Positions 26,241-35,362 are shown, numbered from the stretch's first letter. The stretch is 64,000 nucleotides of DNA from Ramlibacter aurantiacus (GCF_016722895.1 NZ_JAEQNA010000005.1:186001-250000); one strand, 5' to 3'. The notes: generated from the sequence alone by a model not told the origin. Program-made: numbers and translations.

Positions 26241-27041
26241 CTAGCGCCGCGCCCGCCCTCGGCCGGTAGGAGGATGCCGCCCCTTTCGCGGCGACTCGCC
26301 CGGCGACGCCGCCGCGCCCACCGTGACATGCGTCTCGAACCGGTCCGAGGGCCCCAGCAACTGCTGGTACTCGATCGGCCGGCCCCCGGCGTCGTAGCCG
26401 ATCCGCTGCACATCGACCAGGGCCGAACCCACCTCCACCTGCAGCAGCTGCGCGATGCCCGGCGTCGCCAGGCGGGCGCGGGTGACCAGCTCGATGCGGC
26501 CGTAGTGCGCGCCCGCGCGCCCGAGCAGCTCGGACAGCGGAGTCGAGCGGAAATCGGCCCGCGTGAAACTGCGGCCCAGCTCCGGCGGCAGGAAGACGGT
26601 GTTGTGCACCAGCGGCAGGCGGCCCATGACACGCAGCCGCACCACCCGCAGCACCTGCGCATCGGCCTCGAGCTGCAGGCTGCTGCGCACCTCGGCGCTG
26701 GCCGGCACCCAGCCGAATTCCTTGAGCACGTGCCGGCTCAGCGCGCGCCGCTGCGCCACCTTGTCGAGGTAGCTGGCGATCGGCGTGGGCAGCGCCAGCA
26801 CCGGCGGCGCCTCGCGCACGAAGGTGCCGCGCCCGTGCCGCTTCTCGATGAAACCCTGCTGCCGCAGCGACTCGAGCGCCCGGCGCACCGTCACGCGCGA
26901 GACCCCGTGCTCGGCGCACAGCGACTCCTCGGTCGGCAACTGCGCGCCCGGGGCGTAGCGGCCGGCGGCGATGCCGTCCTTGATCAGGGTCGAAAGCTGG
27001 TGGTGCAGCGAAACGAGGCGCTCGCGGGCGGCGTTGTCCAT
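26241..27041 (-). CDS. GntR family transcriptional regulator, HutC/UTRA subfamily
   Basis: A 266-residue regulator. The N-terminal winged helix is clear (LSTLIKDGIAAGRYAPGAQL, then LCAEHGVSRVTVRRALESL and IEKRHGRGTFV). The UTRA ligand-binding domain follows, with VVRLRVMGRLPLVHNTVFLP, RIELVTRARLATPGIAQLL and RIGYDAGGRPIEYQQLL. The C-terminus ends in an Arg-rich tail. It is divergent from the Bug-leuC-leuD unit, and a perfect palindrome of the HutC type lies between the two starts, so repression of the unit and of itself is likely. Confidence 0.88.
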   Translation of the reverse strand: MDNAARERLVSLHHQLSTLIKDGIAAGRYAPGAQLPTEESLCAEHGVSRVTVRRALESLRQQGFIEKRHGRGTFVREAPPVLALPTPIASYLDKVAQRRALSRHVLKEFGWVPASAEVRSSLQLEADAQVLRVVRLRVMGRLPLVHNTVFLPPELGRSFTRADFRSTPLSELLGRAGAHYGRIELVTRARLATPGIAQLLQVEVGSALVDVQRIGYDAGGRPIEYQQLLGPSDRFETHVTVGAAASPGESPRKGRHPPTGRGRARR

Positions 27042-27077
27042 GCCCCGGATTGTCGCGGCCGGCGGCGCCCGGCATGA

Positions 27078-27099
27078 GTTGTATTATCTCGAATACAAC
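27078..27099. promoter_or_regulatory. GntR/HutC-type operator
   Basis: Perfect inverted repeat with arms GTTGTATT (27078-27085) and AATACAAC (27092-27099) and a 6-base centre. It sits 17 bp before the Bug gene start codon and 37 bp from the gntR start. TTGTAT/ATACAA arms match operators I know for HutC-like regulators. AT-rich bases stand out from the surrounding DNA. Confidence 0.75.
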
Positions 27100-27115
27100 T
27101 TTCCAGGAGACTCCG

Positions 27116-28111
27116 ATGCAGCTGCCCCGCACCGACCGCCGCACCCTGCTGGGCGCCGCCGGCGCCCTCGCCCTCCTCGCCTGCCTGCCGGCGCGCGCCC
27201 AGGCCTCGCGCGGCGCCTTCCGCCCCACCCGCACCGTGCGCCTGGTCTCGCCGCTGCAGGCCGGCGGCGCCACCGACGCCGTGATCCGCCCCATTGCGCA
27301 GAAGCTGGCGGACCTGTGGGGGCAACCGGTGGTGGTGGAGAACAAGCCCGGCGGCGGGACCATCCTGGGCACGCAGGCCGTGGTGCAGTCGGCGCCCGAC
27401 GGCCACACCTTCGGCGTGGTGGTGAGTTCCATCACCATCAATCCCAGCCTGCGCAGCGACCTGCCCTACGACACCTTCAAGGACATCACGCCCATCACCC
27501 AGATCGGCAACATCACCAACGCGCTGGTGGCCCACCCGTCGGTGCCGGCGAGCAACGTGAAGGAGCTGATCGAACACGCGAAGGCCCACCCGGGCCAGCT
27601 CTCGTGGGCCTCGCTGGGGGTGGGCACGGCGGGCCACATCACCGGCGAACTGATGGCCAGGCGCGCCGGCATGCAGGTCACGCACGTGCCCTTTTCCGGC
27701 AGCAGCGGCGCCTATCGCGAGCTGCTGCCCGGCCGCGTGCATTACGGCTTCGTCGTGCTCGAATCGGCGCTGCCGCACATCAAGGCCGGCAAGCTCAAGC
27801 TGCTGGCGCTCACCGACCCGCGCCGCAACAAGCTGCACCCGGAGATGCCGCTGCTGGACGAGACGCTGCCGGGCCTGGGCTTCGCCAGCGTGTTCGGCCT
27901 GATCGGGCCGGCCAACCTGCCGCCGGGCGTGCTCACCGCCCTGCACGCCGACATCGTGAAGGTGCTGCAGGACCCGGAGATCGCGGCCCAGCTGGAGCGG
28001 CAGTCGATGGCCGTGGACGGCTCCACCCCCGCCGAGTTCGCGGCCATCATCCGGCGCGAGGTCGAGCACTGGAAGAAGGCCGTGAAGGAGTCCGGCGCGA
28101 ATGTCAACTGA
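27116..28111 (+). CDS. Bug family substrate-binding protein
   Basis: A 331-residue periplasmic protein. The signal RRTLLGAAGALALLACLPA contains a twin-arginine-like pair and ends near ARAQA. Bug features are TRTVRLVSPLQAGGATDAVI, VVVENKPGGGTILG and THVPFSGSSGAYRELLPG. The second part has the usual C-terminal lobe ending KKAVKESGANVN. AGGAGA precedes the ATG by about 6 bases. It overlaps the LeuC-like gene by 11 bp and is controlled by the HutC-type site, so it likely binds the hydroxy- or unsaturated di- or tricarboxylate processed by the dehydratase. Confidence 0.86.
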   Translation: MQLPRTDRRTLLGAAGALALLACLPARAQASRGAFRPTRTVRLVSPLQAGGATDAVIRPIAQKLADLWGQPVVVENKPGGGTILGTQAVVQSAPDGHTFGVVVSSITINPSLRSDLPYDTFKDITPITQIGNITNALVAHPSVPASNVKELIEHAKAHPGQLSWASLGVGTAGHITGELMARRAGMQVTHVPFSGSSGAYRELLPGRVHYGFVVLESALPHIKAGKLKLLALTDPRRNKLHPEMPLLDETLPGLGFASVFGLIGPANLPPGVLTALHADIVKVLQDPEIAAQLERQSMAVDGSTPAEFAAIIRREVEHWKKAVKESGANVN

Positions 28112-29513
28112 GGGCACGCTGTTCGAGAAGCTCTGGCAGCGGCACGTGGTGGCCGAGCTGGGCGACGGCTTCGCGCTGCTGCACGTCGACCGCCACGTCG
28201 TGCCCGACTTCAACGGCAATGCCTTCACCCACCTGCGCCGGCGCGGCCTGAAGGTGCGCAACCCCGAGTTGACCTTCGCCTCGGCCGACCACTCGGTCTC
28301 CACCGAGCCGCAGCTGGCCGACCCCACGCAGCAAGGCAACCCGCACGTGGCGCAGCTGCGCGCCGACACCCGCGAGTTCGGCGTGCGGCTGTTCGACATC
28401 GGCCAGCCGGGCCACGGCATCGTCCACGTCATCGCGCCCGAGATGGGCCTGGTGCTGCCCGGCCTGACGGTGGCCATCGGCGACAGCCACACCTGCACCC
28501 ACGGCGCCATGGGCGCGCTGGCCTGGGGGGTGGGACAGGGCGAGCTGCTGCACATCCTGGCGACGCAGACCTGCATGCAGCGCAAGCCGCGCACGATGCG
28601 TGTGAACCTGCAGGGCCGGCTGCCCGACCACACCAGCGCCAAGGACCTGGTGCTGCACCTGATCGGGCAGCTGGGCGTGTCGGCCGGCAACGGCTTCGCC
28701 GTCGAATACGCGGGCGAGGCGGTGTGCGCGCTGCCGATGGAGGGGCGCTTCACGCTGTGCAACATGTCGGTGGAATGGGGCGCACGCTACGGCCTGGTCG
28801 CGCCCGACGACACCACCTTCGAGTGGCTGGCCGGCCGCCCCTACGCACCCAGCGGTGCCGCCTGGGATGCCGCGCTGGCCGACTGGCGCCAGCTCGCCGG
28901 CGACGCCGACGCCCGTTTCGACCGCGAGGTGACGCTCGACGTCTCGCGGCTGGTGCCGCAGGTCACCTGGGGCAACAGCCTGGACATGGTGCTGCCCGTC
29001 GACGGCCGCATCCCCGACCCGGCGCAAGAGCCCGACCCGGCCCGGCGCGCCAGCCTGCAGGCCTCGCTGGACTACATGGGCCTGCGGCCCGGCCAGGCCC
29101 TGCAGGGGCTGCCGGTCCAGCGCGTGTTCATCGGCTCGTGCACCAACTCGCGCCTGGAGGACCTGCGCACCGCAGCGGCCGTGGTGCGCGGGCGCCGGGT
29201 CGCGCCTGCCGTCACCGCCTGGGTCGTGCCCGGCTCGGAGAACGTGCGCCGGCAGGCCGAGGCCGAGGGGCTGGACCGGGTCTTCACCGACGCCGGCTTC
29301 CAGTGGCGCCGGCCGGGCTGCTCGATGTGCCTGAGCGCCAACGGCGACACCATCGGCCCCGGCGAGCGCGCGGTCTCCACCGCCAACCGCAACTTCGCGG
29401 GACGCCAGGGGCCGGGCAGCCGCACGCACCTGGCCAGCCCCGCGCTAGCGGCGGCTTCGGCCTGCGCAGGCCACATCACCCACCCCGCCAGGCTCCCGGA
29501 GGTTGCGGCATGA
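28101..29513 (+). CDS. Aconitase-superfamily hydro-lyase large subunit (LeuC-like)
   Basis: A 470-residue protein with the features of isopropylmalate dehydratase large subunits: LLHVDRHVVPDFNGNAFTHL near the N-terminus, TVAIGDSHTCTHGAMGALAW, and the three [4Fe-4S] cysteines in IGDSHTCTHG, FIGSCTNSRLEDLR and PGCSMCLSAN. It isomerises or hydrates a dicarboxylic acid by water removal and addition. Genes for leucine synthesis (leuA, leuB) are absent, while a Bug receptor and a GntR regulator are adjacent, so a catabolic substrate (for example a substituted malate or maleate) is more likely than isopropylmalate. The small subunit gene overlaps its stop. Confidence 0.82.
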   Translation: MSTEGTLFEKLWQRHVVAELGDGFALLHVDRHVVPDFNGNAFTHLRRRGLKVRNPELTFASADHSVSTEPQLADPTQQGNPHVAQLRADTREFGVRLFDIGQPGHGIVHVIAPEMGLVLPGLTVAIGDSHTCTHGAMGALAWGVGQGELLHILATQTCMQRKPRTMRVNLQGRLPDHTSAKDLVLHLIGQLGVSAGNGFAVEYAGEAVCALPMEGRFTLCNMSVEWGARYGLVAPDDTTFEWLAGRPYAPSGAAWDAALADWRQLAGDADARFDREVTLDVSRLVPQVTWGNSLDMVLPVDGRIPDPAQEPDPARRASLQASLDYMGLRPGQALQGLPVQRVFIGSCTNSRLEDLRTAAAVVRGRRVAPAVTAWVVPGSENVRRQAEAEGLDRVFTDAGFQWRRPGCSMCLSANGDTIGPGERAVSTANRNFAGRQGPGSRTHLASPALAAASACAGHITHPARLPEVAA

Positions 29514-30157
29514 ACGCGCTCGTGCGCCTGCACGGGGTGGCCGCGGCGCTGCCGCAGCCCGACATCAACACCGACCTGATCGCACCGCTGGTGCGTGGCG
29601 GCCCGGGCGGGGGGCAGCCGGTGGGCATCCGCAGCCCCGAGGAGCTGGCCTCGCGCCTGTTCGGGCCCTGGCGCTGGCAGGCCGACGGCAGCGAGAACCC
29701 CGACTTCATCCTGAACCGCCAGCCGTGGCGGCAGGCCCGCTTCCTGGTGGCGGGGCCGAACTTCGCCTGCGGCAGCTCGCGCGAGACGGCCGCAACCATG
29801 CTCAAGGCCTTCGGCATCCGCTGCGTCATCGCACCCAGCTTCGGCCAGATCTTTCACGACAACTGTTTTCGCAACCACATGCTGCCGCTGGCGCTGGACG
29901 CTCAGCTGGTGGACCGCCTGGTGCAGCGGGCGCTGCAAGCCGTGCCCTTCCAGCTCGACCTGGCCGCCGGCACGCTGGCGGTGCCGGGCGAGCCGGTCAT
30001 TCCGGTGCGGCTGCCCGCCTTCCGGCGCGACATGCTGCTGTCCGGCCAGGACGAGCTCGACCTGAACCTGCGGCGCGAGCCGCAGATCGCGGCCTGGCAG
30101 GAGCAGGCCTGGCGCCGCCGCCCCTGGGAGCATCTGCTTCCATCCAAAGAATCCTGA
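29510..30157 (+). CDS. Aconitase-superfamily hydro-lyase small subunit (LeuD-like)
   Basis: A 215-residue swivel-domain subunit. Family features are PQPDINTDLIAP near residue 16, GPNFACGSSRETAATMLKAF in the centre and VIAPSFGQIFHDNCFRNHML. The GSSRE motif holds the substrate-binding arginine. The ATG overlaps the large subunit stop (ATGA), as expected for a stoichiometric pair. It is longer between residues 30 and 55 than some LeuD proteins. The pair forms one [4Fe-4S] hydro-lyase in the cytosol. Confidence 0.84.
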   Translation: MNALVRLHGVAAALPQPDINTDLIAPLVRGGPGGGQPVGIRSPEELASRLFGPWRWQADGSENPDFILNRQPWRQARFLVAGPNFACGSSRETAATMLKAFGIRCVIAPSFGQIFHDNCFRNHMLPLALDAQLVDRLVQRALQAVPFQLDLAAGTLAVPGEPVIPVRLPAFRRDMLLSGQDELDLNLRREPQIAAWQEQAWRRRPWEHLLPSKES

Positions 30158-30225
30158 TTCACCCGGGCTTGCCGAATCGGCCGTTCAGCGCTTTGATGAG
30201 GCTCCGATCGACCCCAGGAGCCGCC

Positions 30226-31749
30226 ATGCGCCATCACCCCGGCCTGACCACGCGAACGATCCTCTTTGCCCTGCTCGCCCTGTCCGGCACGGGGGGGTGG
30301 GCCCAGGTGCCGCCGCCCGCCGCCGCGGTGCGCAGCTTCGGCCCGTCGGAGCCGATCCCGGACCGGTACATCGTCACCTTCACGCCCCGGGTGGCCCAGC
30401 CTGCGATCGAGGCGGCCCGCCTGGTCGGCGCCGCCGGGCCCGGGGCGCAGCTGCACCACGCCTACGCCCACGCCATCCGGGGCTTCGCCGCCACCCTGCC
30501 GCCGGCGGCGGTGCAGGCGCTGCAGCGCAACCCGCTCGTCCAACGCATCGAGCGCGACCAGACGGTGCAGGTGACGTCGCAGCAAAGCCCCGCCACCTGG
30601 GGCCTGGACCGGCTCGACCAGGCCGGCCTTCCGCTCGACAGCATCTACCGCTACAGCCGGACCGGTGCGGGCGTGCATGCCTTCGTCATCGATTCCGGAG
30701 TCCGCGGCGACCACAGCGAGTTCACCGGACGGCTGCTGCCGGGCTTCACGAGCATCACCGACGGGCGCGGCACCGAGGATTGCAACGGGCACGGCACGCA
30801 CGTGTCGGGCACCGTGGGCGGAACCACCTGGGGCGTGGCCAAGCAGGTCAGCCTGGTGCCGGTGCGGGTGCTCGATTGCCGGGGCTCGGGCTCGTGGAGC
30901 GGCGTGATCGCCGGCATCGATTGGGCCGCGGGCAGCCTCTTGCGGCCCGCGGTGGCCAACCTGTCGCTGGGCGGCGGCAAATCCGCGAGCGTCAACGAGG
31001 CGGTGCAGGGCCTGGTGGCCAGCGGCGTCACCACCGTGGTGGCTGCCGGCAACAGCAATGCCGACGCCTGCAACTACTCGCCGGCCAGCACGCCCCAGGC
31101 CATCACCGTCGGCGCGACCACTTCCACCGACGCCCGCGCCTCCTACTCGAACTGGGGCGCCTGCCTCGACCTCTTCGCGCCGGGCAGCGGCATCACCTCG
31201 GCCGGCTCCGGCAGCCCCACGGCTTCGGCGGTGCTGAGCGGCACGTCCATGGCGTCCCCGCACGTGGCCGGCCTGGCCGCGCTGGTGCTGGAGGCGCAAC
31301 CCGACGCCCCGATAGAGGCGGTGTTCCTGACCCTGCAGGCCTTCGCCACCCCGGACAAGATTCCTTCGCCCGATGCCAGCCTGCTGCAACCCCTGGCCCG
31401 GGCCGAGCCGGTGGCGCCCGACGCGTCGCTGCCGACCGTGACGGTGGGATCGATCCAGGGCAGGTCCGAAGCGGCGAGCAAGAGCCAGTGGCGCGCCATC
31501 GCCACCGTGACGCTGGTGTCACCCACCGTGACCGCGCCGAGCGCGGCCCTGGCCAACGTGGTGGTCAGCGGGCGCTTCGACAGCGGCTCGGGCACCTGCA
31601 CCACCGACCCGAGCGGCAGTTGCAGCATCCGCAGCAGCGGCATCAAGTCGAACGTCTCCATGACCCGGTTCAGCCTGACCGGCGTGAGCGGCAGCTCGGT
31701 CAACTACGCACCGGGCGGCACCGTGCAGATCACCATCCACAAGCCCTGA
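30226..31749 (+). CDS. Secreted S8 family serine peptidase (subtilisin/proteinase K-like)
   Basis: A 507-residue exported protease. A signal peptide (TILFALLALSGTGGWAQ) is followed by an inhibitor-I9-like propeptide (residues about 43-115, PDRYIVTFTP and ends VQRIERDQTV), then the catalytic domain with Asp156 (HAFVIDSGVRGDHSEF), His189 (NGHGTHVSGTV) and Ser341 (GTSMASPHVAGL). The oxyanion asparagine is in AAGNSNADAC. A C-terminal Ser/Thr-rich beta domain of about 110 residues starts near residue 400 and contains a cysteine pair (GTCTTDPSGSCS). AGGAG precedes the ATG. It appears to be a single-gene unit; the enzyme likely acts outside the cell. Confidence 0.88.
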   Translation: MRHHPGLTTRTILFALLALSGTGGWAQVPPPAAAVRSFGPSEPIPDRYIVTFTPRVAQPAIEAARLVGAAGPGAQLHHAYAHAIRGFAATLPPAAVQALQRNPLVQRIERDQTVQVTSQQSPATWGLDRLDQAGLPLDSIYRYSRTGAGVHAFVIDSGVRGDHSEFTGRLLPGFTSITDGRGTEDCNGHGTHVSGTVGGTTWGVAKQVSLVPVRVLDCRGSGSWSGVIAGIDWAAGSLLRPAVANLSLGGGKSASVNEAVQGLVASGVTTVVAAGNSNADACNYSPASTPQAITVGATTSTDARASYSNWGACLDLFAPGSGITSAGSGSPTASAVLSGTSMASPHVAGLAALVLEAQPDAPIEAVFLTLQAFATPDKIPSPDASLLQPLARAEPVAPDASLPTVTVGSIQGRSEAASKSQWRAIATVTLVSPTVTAPSAALANVVVSGRFDSGSGTCTTDPSGSCSIRSSGIKSNVSMTRFSLTGVSGSSVNYAPGGTVQITIHKP

Positions 31750-31855
31750 CCCCGGCGCAGAGCCCGGCTCCACGCCTCGCGAGGTCATCACGTCGCGCCC
31801 GGCCCGGGGCCGGCTGCTATCGTCGGCCATGCCTGCCCCCTTACGAGGCCCTGCG

Positions 31856-32563
31856 ATGAAGTTGTTCGCCGCCGTGTTGCTGGCCCTGCTGGCCGGCCTG
31901 TTGATCGGCCTGTGGCTGGGGCGCGGCGGCGGCCAGGCGATCACCACCCGCCTCCAGCAGGCGCTGGTCGGACAGACCTCGTTCCTGCCGCCGCCGGACG
32001 CACTGGCCCAGCAGATCCGCCGCGACCGCGTGGCCTTCTTCCGGGCTTCGCCGGCACGCGCCGAGGTGGTGATGCTGGGGGACTCGCACTCCGAAAACGG
32101 CCCCTGGTCCGAGCTCTTCACGGGCACGACGGTGCTCAATCGCGGAATCGGCTGGGACAGCAGCCAGGACGTGCTCGACCGGCTGGACGAGGTGATCGCG
32201 CGCAAGCCGGCCACGGTGTTCCTGCTGGTCGGCATCGTCGACCTGCGTTACGGCCAGGAGCCGGAAGCGGTGGCGGCACGGATCCGAACCATCGCCTCAC
32301 GGCTGCGCGAAGCGGGCATCCGCACGCGGGTGCAGAGCGTGCTGCCGGTGGCGGCCCGGCTGAACGAACCCACCAACGAGCGGGTGCGGCGGCTCAACGA
32401 GCTGCTTCGCCCCGACCCCGATTTCGTGGACCTGCACCCGGTGCTGGTCCAGGGCGGCGCGCTGGACCCCGGCCTCACCCGCGACGGGGTGCACCTGACC
32501 CCGTCGGCCTACGTCGCCTGGTCGCGCCACATCGAGCCGCTGCTGCCGAGCCGCTCGAACTGA
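31856..32563 (+). CDS. SGNH/GDSL-type hydrolase, membrane-anchored
   Basis: From the ATG at 31856 the protein has 235 residues. It starts with a hydrophobic segment (KLFAAVLLALLAGLLIGLWL) that is a signal anchor or uncleaved signal. The catalytic serine is in VVMLGDSHSENGPW, a glycine/asparagine block is in TVLNRGIGWDS, and the Asp/His pair is in TRDGVHLTPSAY. This is the order expected for GDSL esterases or acylhydrolases acting in the periplasm. The substrate is unknown. It follows the protease by about 100 bp and may be separate from it. Confidence 0.78.
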   Translation: MKLFAAVLLALLAGLLIGLWLGRGGGQAITTRLQQALVGQTSFLPPPDALAQQIRRDRVAFFRASPARAEVVMLGDSHSENGPWSELFTGTTVLNRGIGWDSSQDVLDRLDEVIARKPATVFLLVGIVDLRYGQEPEAVAARIRTIASRLREAGIRTRVQSVLPVAARLNEPTNERVRRLNELLRPDPDFVDLHPVLVQGGALDPGLTRDGVHLTPSAYVAWSRHIEPLLPSRSN

Positions 32564-32572
32564 ACGCCCGCT

Positions 32573-32827
32573 TCAGGCCGGTGCGTAGCGCGCGTTCTCC
32601 GGCTTGAGCTCGATCTCCGAGCCGTTCACGCGCAGGGTGCGGTCGCGCGCCACGTCCACCAGCCGGCCGTCGGCCAGCCGGTATTCCACCTGCCCGGTGG
32701 ACTCCCAGCTCTCCAGCCCGCCCGCGCCCTCGGCGCGGGCCAGGCGGTCGTAGGCGCAGACCTTGTACGCCTGGCCGTCCGACCCGGTGGCCGCGAAGGA
32801 CTCGAGAAATTGAAGGCGCAGATCCAT
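32573..32827 (-). CDS. Small conserved-type hypothetical protein
   Basis: An 84-residue protein starting MDLRLQFLESFAATGSDGQA and ending ELKPENARYAPA. A near-perfect AGGAGG lies 6 bases before the ATG, which makes it a convincing gene. It has no membrane segment and reads as a compact beta-rich domain (YKVCAYDRLAR, GQVEYRLADGRLVDV). I know similar short proteins in related bacteria but no function. It is convergent with the SGNH hydrolase gene (9 bp apart). Confidence 0.68.
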   Translation of the reverse strand: MDLRLQFLESFAATGSDGQAYKVCAYDRLARAEGAGGLESWESTGQVEYRLADGRLVDVARDRTLRVNGSEIELKPENARYAPA

Positions 32828-32916
32828 GGTGTTCCTCCTGAACTTGATCTGGGAAGCGGAGCCGGTGCGGCCCCCACGGACCGACCATCGTACGGAAATC
32901 GGCGCCAAAGCGAAGC

Positions 32917-33966
32917 TCAGCCAGCCGCGTTCCAGGCGTCGATGAAGCCGCGCGTGATCGCCTCGGCCGGCAGCTCCCGTACGCCGCTCGCGTTCTGGCC
33001 GGACCACAGCGGCGTGAAGCCATCCAGCCCGCGCGCTTCGGCCGCCGCGCGCAGCGGCGCCACGGCAGCCGTGGCCAGCGGAAAGGCGGGGGCCCGGTCA
33101 CTGAGGGGGCCGAGCTCGCGCATGAGGCGGTTGACGATGCCGCGGGCCGGCCGGCCGCTGAAGAGATTGGTGAGCGCCGTGTGGCGCGCCGCCGCCGAGC
33201 GCAGCGCCGCCCGGTGCAGCGGCCCGGTGAGCGCCTCGGGCGTGCAGAGGTAGCTGGTGCCCACCTGCACCCCGGCCGCGCCGAGCGCGCGCGCCGCGGC
33301 CACGCCGGCCGCGTCGGCGATGCCGCCGGCCGCGATCACCGGCAGCTGCACAGCCGCCACCACCTGCGGCAGCAGGGCGAACGTGCCCAGCTGCGTGCTG
33401 AGGTCGTCGCTGAGGAACATGCCACGGTGCCCGCCCGCCTCCAGGCCCTGCGCGATCACCGCGTCGACGCCCTGCGCCTGCAGCCACAGGGCCTCGTCCA
33501 CCGTGGTGGCCGACGACACCACCAGGCTGCCGAGACCCTTCACGCGGTCCAGCAGCTCGGGCGTGGGCAGCCCGAAATGGAAGCTCACCACCTCGGGCTT
33601 GAACTCGGCCAGCACCTCGGCGGCCTCGGCGCTGAAGGGCGAACGACCGGGCCCGCCGGCGGGCACGACCTCGAGGCCGAGCTCTCGATAGAACGGTGCC
33701 AGGGCCTCGCGCCAGGCCGCTTCGCGCCCGGCGTCCGGCTCGGGCGGCCGGTGGCAGAAGAAGTTGACGTTGATGGGCCCGCGCGTGGCCTGCCGCAGCG
33801 CCGCGAGCTGGGTGCGCAGGCCGGTGGCGTCGAGCATGGCGGCGGGCAAGGAGCCCAGCGCACCGGCGTTGCTCACCGCGGCGGCGAGGCGGTGGTCCTG
33901 CGCGCCGGCCATGGGAGCCTGGATCAGCGGGGCGGAGAGGCCGAGTCGGTCGAAAAAGGCGGTCAT
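32917..33966 (-). CDS. Nitronate monooxygenase-like flavoprotein
   Basis: A 349-residue FMN-dependent TIM barrel of the NMO/2-nitropropane dioxygenase family. Visible features are LIQAPMAGAQDHRLAAAVSN, INVNFFCHRPPEP, VVSFHFGLPTP, the phosphate-binding VIAQGLEAGGHRG and LPVIAAGGIADAAGV with AGVQVGTSYL. It oxidises alkyl nitronates or related acids. I start at 33966; an ATG at 33975 is also possible. It is divergent from the small gene at 34027, with a 60-bp gap. Confidence 0.85.
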   Translation of the reverse strand: MTAFFDRLGLSAPLIQAPMAGAQDHRLAAAVSNAGALGSLPAAMLDATGLRTQLAALRQATRGPINVNFFCHRPPEPDAGREAAWREALAPFYRELGLEVVPAGGPGRSPFSAEAAEVLAEFKPEVVSFHFGLPTPELLDRVKGLGSLVVSSATTVDEALWLQAQGVDAVIAQGLEAGGHRGMFLSDDLSTQLGTFALLPQVVAAVQLPVIAAGGIADAAGVAAARALGAAGVQVGTSYLCTPEALTGPLHRAALRSAAARHTALTNLFSGRPARGIVNRLMRELGPLSDRAPAFPLATAAVAPLRAAAEARGLDGFTPLWSGQNASGVRELPAEAITRGFIDAWNAAG

Positions 33967-34026
33967 GGCGTGCATCGTAGGACGCTCCGACTTGAAACGG
34001 CCGCCCGCGTCCACCATGTGCCGTGC

Positions 34027-34344
34027 ATGAACACCTCATTGAGCGTCAACAAATCCTTGGTCGCTCTGGCCCACATCCTTCAGCGGCTGGAGCACAGCGG
34101 CAGGCCGGTGGATGCCGAGCAGTACCGCACCGTGGTCTCGCGGCTCGAGGCCGAACTGAAGGCCGCACCGCCCGACGCGCTGGAGCCGCTGCTGCGCGCC
34201 ATGCCCTCGGTGGCCGAGCTGTACGAGAACCTGCAGTACGTGCACGCGGGCTTGTGCCGCTCGCCGCTGGAAGCCGGTCTGAATGCCGAGCTGGAGGCGC
34301 GGCGCCTGATCGACGTGGCCCGCAGGCCCGCCCGACCCACTTGA
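34027..34344 (+). CDS. Hypothetical protein, helical, 105 residues
   Basis: A small soluble protein that reads as all-helical (LVALAHILQRLEHSGRPVDA, YRTVVSRLEAELKAAPPDAL, AELYENLQYVHAGLCRSPL). No motif points to a function; I do not recognise the family with confidence. It is divergent from the nitronate-monooxygenase-like gene and its stop is directly next to the stop of the convergent LysR gene, with no room for a separate terminator. Confidence 0.6.
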   Translation: MNTSLSVNKSLVALAHILQRLEHSGRPVDAEQYRTVVSRLEAELKAAPPDALEPLLRAMPSVAELYENLQYVHAGLCRSPLEAGLNAELEARRLIDVARRPARPT

Positions 34345-35253
34345 TCAGTCGATGCGCTGGCCGGCATCCGCCGCGTCGAGCGCCGCCAGCAGTCGGTCGA
34401 GTCCCGCCGCCGTGGCGGCCGCGTGCCGGAACAGGCAAACCTCGTAGTGCGGCAATCCCTCGGCCACCGGAATGGCGACGAGCCCGATGGCGGCCGCGTC
34501 CGGCACCAGGGCCGGGTGCGAGATCACGCCCAACAGGTCGCTGGTCGCGATCAGGCGCAGCAGGATGGCGTAGTCGCCGCACTGCACGGCAATGCGTGGC
34601 GGCGGCCACCGCCTGACCCGGAACGCTTCTTCCACCACGTTGCCGGGCGCGCCGGCTGAACTGGCGACCGCCCAATGGGCGCCTGCGATCTCCCCGAGGT
34701 GCCGTGCGCCGGCCAGCGGATGCCCGATGCGGGCGTACACCATGGGCCGGCTCACGTACATCACCTGGCGACGGATTCCGCTGGACCTGAAGCCGCGCGG
34801 CCGCGGCGCGATGACGAAGTCCAGCTCGCGCATCAGCAGCGCCTGCAGCATCCGGTCGGCCGCGCCGGTGGTGATCGTCAGCAGCGGGGGCGCGGGGAAC
34901 GTCGCGACTGCGGCGACCAGGGCGGGGCCGTAAAGCAGGCCGGCCGCCGGCGCCATTCCGCCACGGATGGCGGGTACCGGCGGCGATGCAGGCCGATGGG
35001 CCTGGCGGGCCGAGCGCCTGACTTCGCTCCAGGCGTCCTGCACGCGGGCGCCGGCCTGGGCCATGGCCAACGCGCGCGCCGTCGGCACGCATCGGCGCCC
35101 TTCCCGCTCGAACAGGGGATGCCCCACCTCCCGCGCCAGCGCCGCCAAGGCCTGCGAGATGGCCGGTTGGGACACGCCGGCCTCCTGCGCGGCCTGGCCG
35201 AAGCTGCCGGCCCGCAGGACCAGCCGCAGGTACTCGAGCTGGCGGTCATTCAT
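34345..35253 (-). CDS. LysR family transcriptional regulator
   Basis: A 302-residue regulator with a typical N-terminal helix-turn-helix: QLEYLRLVLRAGSFGQAAQE, then GVSQPAISQALAALAREVGH and LFEREGRRCVPTARA. The effector domain follows from about residue 95 (LLTITTGAADRMLQALLMRE). It is divergent from the Bug-sulfatase unit with a 109-bp gap, the classic LysR arrangement, so it very likely activates that unit in response to the imported compound. Confidence 0.88.
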   Translation of the reverse strand: MNDRQLEYLRLVLRAGSFGQAAQEAGVSQPAISQALAALAREVGHPLFEREGRRCVPTARALAMAQAGARVQDAWSEVRRSARQAHRPASPPVPAIRGGMAPAAGLLYGPALVAAVATFPAPPLLTITTGAADRMLQALLMRELDFVIAPRPRGFRSSGIRRQVMYVSRPMVYARIGHPLAGARHLGEIAGAHWAVASSAGAPGNVVEEAFRVRRWPPPRIAVQCGDYAILLRLIATSDLLGVISHPALVPDAAAIGLVAIPVAEGLPHYEVCLFRHAAATAAGLDRLLAALDAADAGQRID

Positions 35254-35362
35254 AAGGACGGATTATCGATTGGGGCGCCGCCGGCTTGATGCCCGTGGCG
35301 GGGTTGCGAAGAATCAGGCGACACGTCCAACGCTCGCGTCCCTCGATCAACCGGAGACACCC

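Noticed and set aside
28101..30157. leuC and leuD of leucine biosynthesis
   Set aside because: No leuA or leuB nearby, and the pair overlaps a Bug receptor gene under a GntR operator; the family is right but the leucine role is unlikely.
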